From Mycolicibacterium setense (GTDB taxonomy: Bacteria; Actinomycetota; Actinomycetes; Mycobacteriales; Mycobacteriaceae), in the NCBI RefSeq assembly GCF_000805385.1, contig NZ_JTJW01000005.1, positions 682,001 to 746,000 on the forward strand: DNA of 64,000 bases. Direction: 5' to 3'. The position numbers were made by a program, and so were the translations under genes. Below are positions 59,085 through 64,000 of this stretch, in pieces. The notes beneath the pieces are model-generated. The model had not been told where the DNA came from. It ran no database searches and worked only from the letters and a program-made list of their open reading frames with translations. Every line of letters begins with the position of its first letter. The first letter of the stretch is position 1.

Positions 59085-59603
59085 TCACTGATGGCGGCCG
59101 CCCGGCGGTAGGCCGCCGCTGTCCCGATCGGTGAGCGAGAGCAGGAACAGCGCCAGCGACACCACTACCGCGACGGCGAGTATCGCCAACAGCACCGTCG
59201 CGTTCTCATCGGAGGTGTGCGCCGCGAGATGCGCGCGGTAGCGCAGGTGGATCACCAGGTGCGCGATCGACCACACCGCGTACGAGGCCAGTCCGCTGCG
59301 CACGGCCAACGGATTTGCTGTCAGGGCCGATGCCGCCAGTGGAATCGCCAATGCCAGATTCATGGCCCCGTAGTCGAGCATGAGATGCGGGTTGTACGGC
59401 ATCCCGAGATTGACCCAGGACAGGGCAAAGAACGACTCGGGGACGGCCAGGATGACAACTCCCAGGACAGCGGAGACGACGGCGAAGAACAGCAGCCCGC
59501 CGCGCGCCACCCGTGCCCGCGGGCCCGTCACCGCGTCTCCCGAAGTCGGCCTTCGCCATCGCCTCGCTCTAGCGGCAGGGTCGCTGCCACCCTCACGGGT
59601 CAC
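59085..59603 (-). CDS. Hypothetical four-helix membrane protein
   Basis: A 172-residue protein with a basic N-terminal 35 residues, then hydrophobic helices at GLLFFAVVSAVLGVVILAV, an amphipathic stretch with MNLALAIPLAASAL, SYAVWSIAHLVIHL, and VLLAILAVAVVVSLALFLL. GTG 59603 overlaps the stop of the MmpS-like gene (GTGA), so this start is favoured; GTG 59531 would remove most of the basic N-terminus. No family was recognised with confidence. It is probably co-expressed with the MmpS-like gene. Confidence 0.65.
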   Translation of the reverse strand: MTREGGSDPAARARRWRRPTSGDAVTGPRARVARGGLLFFAVVSAVLGVVILAVPESFFALSWVNLGMPYNPHLMLDYGAMNLALAIPLAASALTANPLAVRSGLASYAVWSIAHLVIHLRYRAHLAAHTSDENATVLLAILAVAVVVSLALFLLSLTDRDSGGLPPGGRHQ

Positions 59604-60364
59604 TGCGTGCAGGTGGTGATCATCGTGTTGTTGGCCTGCGCGACGAGCACGGCGCCCGAGGCGTCGGTGATCGAGCAGTTGAGCTGGCCGGCGACGCTGG
59701 TCGCCGTCACGGACTTGAGCGTCACACCCGGGTTCAGCACGACGGTCTTGGCCCACGGCAGCGCCACGTTGATGTCGGTCTGTAGTGCACCCTGCTCATC
59801 GGTGTAGACGATGGTCACCAGGTCGATGAGTTGCCGGTTGCCGGTCACCCGGTAGGTGACCGCGTTCGGGGTCGCGATTCCTGCAGGCGGGGCCGCCGCA
59901 GGGGGCGCGACGGGCGCGGGTGTCGCGGTCGCACTAGGTGCCGGGGTCAGCGTGGTGACGGTCTCGGGCGACAGCGGCGCCGTGGGTGCCGCGCGCGGCG
60001 GAGCCGGCTTGGAGGTGGCGTCCTGCGCGGGCTGGGTGGTCTGCGTCGGCTGTGCCGAGGGTGAGGTCAGGGTGGCCGACACCGACCCGCTGTCCCCGCC
60101 GCCCAGGATCACCACGGTGCAGATCACCGCGACGAGCAGGATCGCGCCTGCCACGCCGGCGACCCAGATCCAGCGCCGGTCGATGGGGTCCTCGTAGAAC
60201 GTGACCTCGTCGTCGTAGTCGGCGTCGTAGTTGTCGTAATCGGCCGGGTAATCCGCCTCGGCGCCGGCGTCGGTGCCGTAACCGGAGTACCCGCTCGGCT
60301 CATACGAGCGGTCCCCGAAGCGCTCGGTCGGGGTGGTGTCATACGGCGAATAGTGCCTGGTCAT
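59600..60364 (-). CDS. MmpS-like membrane protein (Rv3209-like)
   Basis: A 254-residue single-span protein. The cytosolic N-terminus (about 1-65) is Tyr/Asp-rich. One helix (WVAGVAGAILLVAVICTVVIL) is followed by a Thr/Pro/Ala-rich linker (95-170). The C-terminal domain (VTYRVTGNRQLIDLVTIVYT, then LNCSITDASGAVL and ITTC) is the MmpS fold, with a likely disulfide. MmpS proteins assist MmpL lipid exporters, but no mmpL is adjacent. It corresponds to Rv3209. Confidence 0.84.
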   Translation of the reverse strand: MTRHYSPYDTTPTERFGDRSYEPSGYSGYGTDAGAEADYPADYDNYDADYDDEVTFYEDPIDRRWIWVAGVAGAILLVAVICTVVILGGGDSGSVSATLTSPSAQPTQTTQPAQDATSKPAPPRAAPTAPLSPETVTTLTPAPSATATPAPVAPPAAAPPAGIATPNAVTYRVTGNRQLIDLVTIVYTDEQGALQTDINVALPWAKTVVLNPGVTLKSVTATSVAGQLNCSITDASGAVLVAQANNTMITTCTQ

Positions 60365-60595
60365 GCGGCTGCCCCAGTCGTCTCGTCCAATATCGATCCT
60401 GATGCTATCGAGGCAAAAGTGACAGATGAGGTTGAGGCTGGTGCGTGTCGGTCACGGTCCGGACTCGGTTCGGTATCCGTGTTTCGCGCACGGCGTAGCT
60501 CCGGTCCCGACCCGGCGGCGGCGGTGAGGTCCGGCTGTCTACTAGCCTGCTCAGGGAAGTCGAGAAACGAAGTGAGAAAGAAAGAAGGGCCCAGC

Positions 60596-60835
60596 GTGGA
60601 GGTCAAAATCGGTGTCACGGACAGCCCGCGCGAGCTGACCTTCAACAGTGCGCAGACACCCACCGAGGTGGAGCAGCAGGTCATCGACGCACTCGCCAAG
60701 GATTCGGGTGTGCTGGCGTTGACCGATGAGAAGGGACGGCGATTCCTGGTGCAGAACAGCCGGATCGCCTACGTCGAGATCGGCGCCGCCGATGTGCGCC
60801 GGGTCGGCTTCGGGGTGGGAGCGGAATCCGCCTGA
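60596..60835 (+). CDS. DUF3107 protein (TB9.4, Rv3208A-like)
   Basis: A 79-residue small cytosolic protein. It begins MEVKIGVTDSPRELTF and contains the conserved RIAYVEIGAADVRRVGFG. The family is actinobacterial and nearly always sits beside a TetR gene, as here. The function is unknown, although the fold is thought to be compact alpha/beta and ATP binding has been proposed. GTG 60596 has AAAGAAGGG upstream. It is two bases from the convergent TetR stop. Confidence 0.9.
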   Translation: MEVKIGVTDSPRELTFNSAQTPTEVEQQVIDALAKDSGVLALTDEKGRRFLVQNSRIAYVEIGAADVRRVGFGVGAESA

Positions 60836-60837
60836 GA

Positions 60838-61638
<801 letters not shown>

Positions 61639-61695
61639 TCACGGCCTAGCTGCGCTGAGAACCGATCCACAGGACTCTGTGCCATTCTGGTTCCC

Positions 61696-62733
61696 GTGAC
61701 CTACGACCCGGGACGTCGCGGGGGTGGCCGTGTCCCGGCGCTGCGCAACGAGTGGCGGGAGCCGCTTCGCGCACAGCGAGATCCGATCGCGGCCGATTCG
61801 GGCCGAGCCAGATCGAATCGGGACGACCACCAACAGTGGCGCAAGCAGACATGGATCGGCCGCTTCGTGTCCACCTATGGGTGGCGCGCGTATGCGTTGC
61901 CGGTGCTGATCGTGCTGACCGTGGTCGTGATGTACCAGACCGTCACCGGCACCAGCGCGCCGCACGCGGCGCAGGGAGACGAAGGTCCCGTGCAGGGGCC
62001 GCCCACCATCGACGTGGCGAGCACGTCGATCATCGGTGCGCCGCCCAAAGGCCTGACCCAGTTCGACGCGAACCTGCCCACCGGCATCCTGCCCGCGGGC
62101 GGCCAGTTCACCGAGGCCGGCGCCCGGACCTGGCGGATCGTGCCGGGTACCACACCCAAGATCGGTGAAGGCACGACGAAAGCGTTCCACTACACCGTCG
62201 AGATCGAGGACGGCGTGGACACCACCGCCTTCGGTGGTGACGATGGTTTCGCCCGGATGGTCTCCGAGACGCTGGCCAATCCGAAGAGCTGGACGCACAA
62301 CGGGCTGTTCGCCTTCACGCGGGTGGATGAGAGCAGTGGCATCGAACCCGATTTCCGGGTGTCGCTGACGTCGCCGATGACGGTGCGCGAGGGCTGCGGT
62401 TACGACATCCAGTTGGAGGCGTCCTGCTACAACCCGTCGTTCGACGGGCATCAGCCGCGGGTGTTCGTCAATGAGGCCCGATGGGTTCGCGGCGCTGTGC
62501 CGTTCCAGGGCGACATCGGCTCCTACCGGCAGTACCTGATCAACCATGAGGTTGGTCACGCCATCGGATATCAGCGGCACGAGGGGTGCGAGGCCAACGG
62601 ACAGTTGGCGCCGATCATGATGCAGCAGACGTTCTCCACCTCGAACGACGATGCAGCCAAGTTCGACCCGGAAACGGTCAAGGCCGATGGGTTGACCTGC
62701 AAGTTCAATCCCTGGCCGTACCCCATCGCCTGA
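61696..62733 (+). CDS. DUF3152 membrane-anchored putative zinc metallopeptidase
   Basis: A 345-residue protein with a basic cytosolic N-terminus, one helix (about 70-90; YALPVLIVLTVVVMY) and an external domain. The domain contains HEVGHAIGYQRHEGC, an HExxH with a third His six residues later, which is the zinc site of metzincin-like proteases. Several Cys probably form disulfides. Members are annotated only as DUF3152. GTG 61696 (MTYDPGRRGG) is chosen by family start. It corresponds to Rv3207c. Confidence 0.87.
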   Translation: MTYDPGRRGGGRVPALRNEWREPLRAQRDPIAADSGRARSNRDDHQQWRKQTWIGRFVSTYGWRAYALPVLIVLTVVVMYQTVTGTSAPHAAQGDEGPVQGPPTIDVASTSIIGAPPKGLTQFDANLPTGILPAGGQFTEAGARTWRIVPGTTPKIGEGTTKAFHYTVEIEDGVDTTAFGGDDGFARMVSETLANPKSWTHNGLFAFTRVDESSGIEPDFRVSLTSPMTVREGCGYDIQLEASCYNPSFDGHQPRVFVNEARWVRGAVPFQGDIGSYRQYLINHEVGHAIGYQRHEGCEANGQLAPIMMQQTFSTSNDDAAKFDPETVKADGLTCKFNPWPYPIA

Positions 62734-62901
62734 CTTCGGGCGCGGCGACGCGTGCCTTGCTGCGCGTCGAGGCGCGCATACCCGGGTCCTGGCGCGCGCG
62801 GTCGTGGTGGCCCGAGAGTGGGAAGCATCGGCACCGGATTACCGTTGTGGGTACGAGCAGCTGGGACGATGAACTGACCAGGAAAACTGAGGAGACATAC
62901 G

Positions 62902-64000
62902 GTGTCCGCGAATTTGGACGTGTCGTTACCGCCGTTGGTTGAGCCGGCCGCAGAACTGACGCGTGAAGAGGTGACGCGCTACAGCCGGCACCTGATCATT
63001 CCGGATGTCGGTGTGATCGGGCAGAAGCGATTGAAGAACGCGAAGGTGCTGGTGATCGGTGCCGGCGGGCTGGGTTCGCCGACCTTGCTGTACCTGGCGG
63101 CGGCGGGGGTGGGCACCATCGGCATCGTCGAATTCGACGTGGTCGACGAGTCCAACCTGCAGCGGCAGATCATCCACGGTCAGTCGGACATCGGCCGGTC
63201 CAAGGCGCAGAGCGCCAAGGATTCGGTTCTCGAGATCAACCCGCTGGTGACGGTGAATCTGCACGAATTCCGGTTGGAGCCGGACAACGCGGTGGACCTG
63301 TTCAGCCAGTACGACCTGATCCTGGACGGCACCGACAACTTCGCCACCCGGTATCTGGTCAACGATGCTGCGGTGTTGGTAGGCAAGCCCTACGTGTGGG
63401 GCTCGATCTACCGGTTCGAAGGCCAGGTGTCGGTGTTCTGGGAGGACGCCCCCGACGGTCTCGGCCTCAACTACCGCGATCTCTATCCCGAGCCGCCGCC
63501 ACCGGGGATGGTGCCCTCGTGTGCCGAAGGTGGCGTGCTGGGCATCCTGTGCGCGTCGATCGCGTCGGTGATGGGTACCGAGGCGATCAAGCTGATCACC
63601 GGCATCGGTGAACCGCTGCTGGGCCGTCTCATGGTGTACGACGCGCTGGAGATGTCGTATCGGACCATCCGAATCCGCAAGGATCCGGCCACGCCGAAGA
63701 TCACCGAGCTGATCGACTACGAGGCCTTCTGCGGTGTCGTTTCCGAAGCCGCCGCGGATGCTGCGGCCGGCTCGACGATCACCCCGCTGGAGCTGAAGGA
63801 TCTCATCGACTCCGGGAAACCGTTGGCGCTGATCGATGTCCGTGAGCCCGTCGAGTGGGATATCAATCACATCGAGGGCGCCGAGCTCATTCCGAAGCCG
63901 TCGTTCGAGTCCGGTGACGCGTTGGCCAAGCTCCCGGTGGACCGAACACCGGTGCTGTACTGCAAGACCGGGATCCGGTCGGCCGAGGTGCTCGCCATCG
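62902..64000 (+). CDS. moeB1: E1-like adenylyltransferase/rhodanese fusion (MoeZ/MoeBR), truncated by window end
   Basis: At least 366 codons lie in the window; no stop is reached. It starts at GTG 62902 (MSANLDVSLPPLVEP) behind GAGGAGA. The N-terminal ThiF/MoeB domain has the ATP-binding GAGGLGSPTLLYL and the adenylation region DGTDNF. The C-terminal rhodanese domain has ALIDVREPVEW and the active-site Cys loop YCKTGIRS. It adenylates and sulfurates C-termini of sulfur-carrier proteins such as MoaD, CysO or ThiS. It corresponds to Rv3206c. Confidence 0.93.
   Translation, partial: MSANLDVSLPPLVEPAAELTREEVTRYSRHLIIPDVGVIGQKRLKNAKVLVIGAGGLGSPTLLYLAAAGVGTIGIVEFDVVDESNLQRQIIHGQSDIGRSKAQSAKDSVLEINPLVTVNLHEFRLEPDNAVDLFSQYDLILDGTDNFATRYLVNDAAVLVGKPYVWGSIYRFEGQVSVFWEDAPDGLGLNYRDLYPEPPPPGMVPSCAEGGVLGILCASIASVMGTEAIKLITGIGEPLLGRLMVYDALEMSYRTIRIRKDPATPKITELIDYEAFCGVVSEAAADAAAGSTITPLELKDLIDSGKPLALIDVREPVEWDINHIEGAELIPKPSFESGDALAKLPVDRTPVLYCKTGIRSAEVLAI

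Overview
The window is 64 kb of chromosome from a high-GC actinobacterium, almost certainly a rapidly growing Mycobacterium (Mycolicibacterium). The evidence is the gene content (mtrA-mtrB-lpqB, sigH-rshA, whiB1, pdtaS, desA3, the mycobacterial ribosomal peptide bL37, MmpS-like and DUF3152 proteins) and its order. From about 2.8 kb to the end, it follows the M. tuberculosis Rv3253c to Rv3206c segment read backwards, as I remember that gene order. No rRNA, tRNA, insertion sequence, prophage or CRISPR array was seen. Starts were chosen by codon, ribosome-binding site, operon overlap and recalled family length, so they often differ from the longest possible frame.

Layout. 0-2.7 kb: start of an FAD monooxygenase, an AurF-like diiron oxygenase with a membrane tail, and a methyltransferase. 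2.8-6.7 kb: amino-acid permease, then the alkane hydroxylase operon alkB-rubA-rubB-alkX with a probable operator on its promoter. 6.9-16.4 kb: sahH, a secreted lipase, tmk, the envelope two-component module mtrA-mtrB-lpqB, a ComF-like protein, and hpf. 16.6-24 kb: secA1, an Rv3235-family protein, a WS/DGAT-like protein with a degenerate catalytic motif, a BCCT transporter and a DUF6912 protein. 24-28 kb: lipoprotein amidohydrolase, then the desaturase electron-transfer protein and desA3, both behind copies of one 20-bp operator. 28-34.8 kb: small secreted protein, SDR, rsgA, aroA, SRAP protein and two methyltransferases.

34.8-44 kb is the most accessory-looking part. It holds a 13E12/DUF222 HNH protein with a perfect LexA box at its start, an SDR, a MymT-like metallothionein, an M15 peptidase, and a four-gene block (two acyl-CoA dehydrogenases, a double CaiB/BaiF CoA-transferase, a LysR regulator). 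44-50 kb: ybaK, sigH-rshA with two possible sigH starts, the unlisted ribosomal peptide bL37, a biotinylated protein, pdtaS, whiB1 (CRP-like site upstream, perfect terminator downstream), a DAG-kinase-like gene and a YchJ-like gene. 50-64 kb: type II dehydroquinase, small membrane protein, GNAT, a MIRU-like tandem repeat, entC, gpm2, a ParA-like ATPase, a MerR-PP2C fusion, an Rv3212-type propeller, rhlE, a ferritin-like protein, a membrane protein, an MmpS-like protein, DUF3107, TetR, DUF3152 and the start of a MoeZ-like enzyme.

Most genes are conserved housekeeping or envelope/stress functions. The best candidates for new biology are the MerR-PP2C fusion with an internal start, the MIRU-like element linking entC to the GNAT gene, the shared desaturase operators, the degenerate WS/DGAT motif and the two-start sigH leader.
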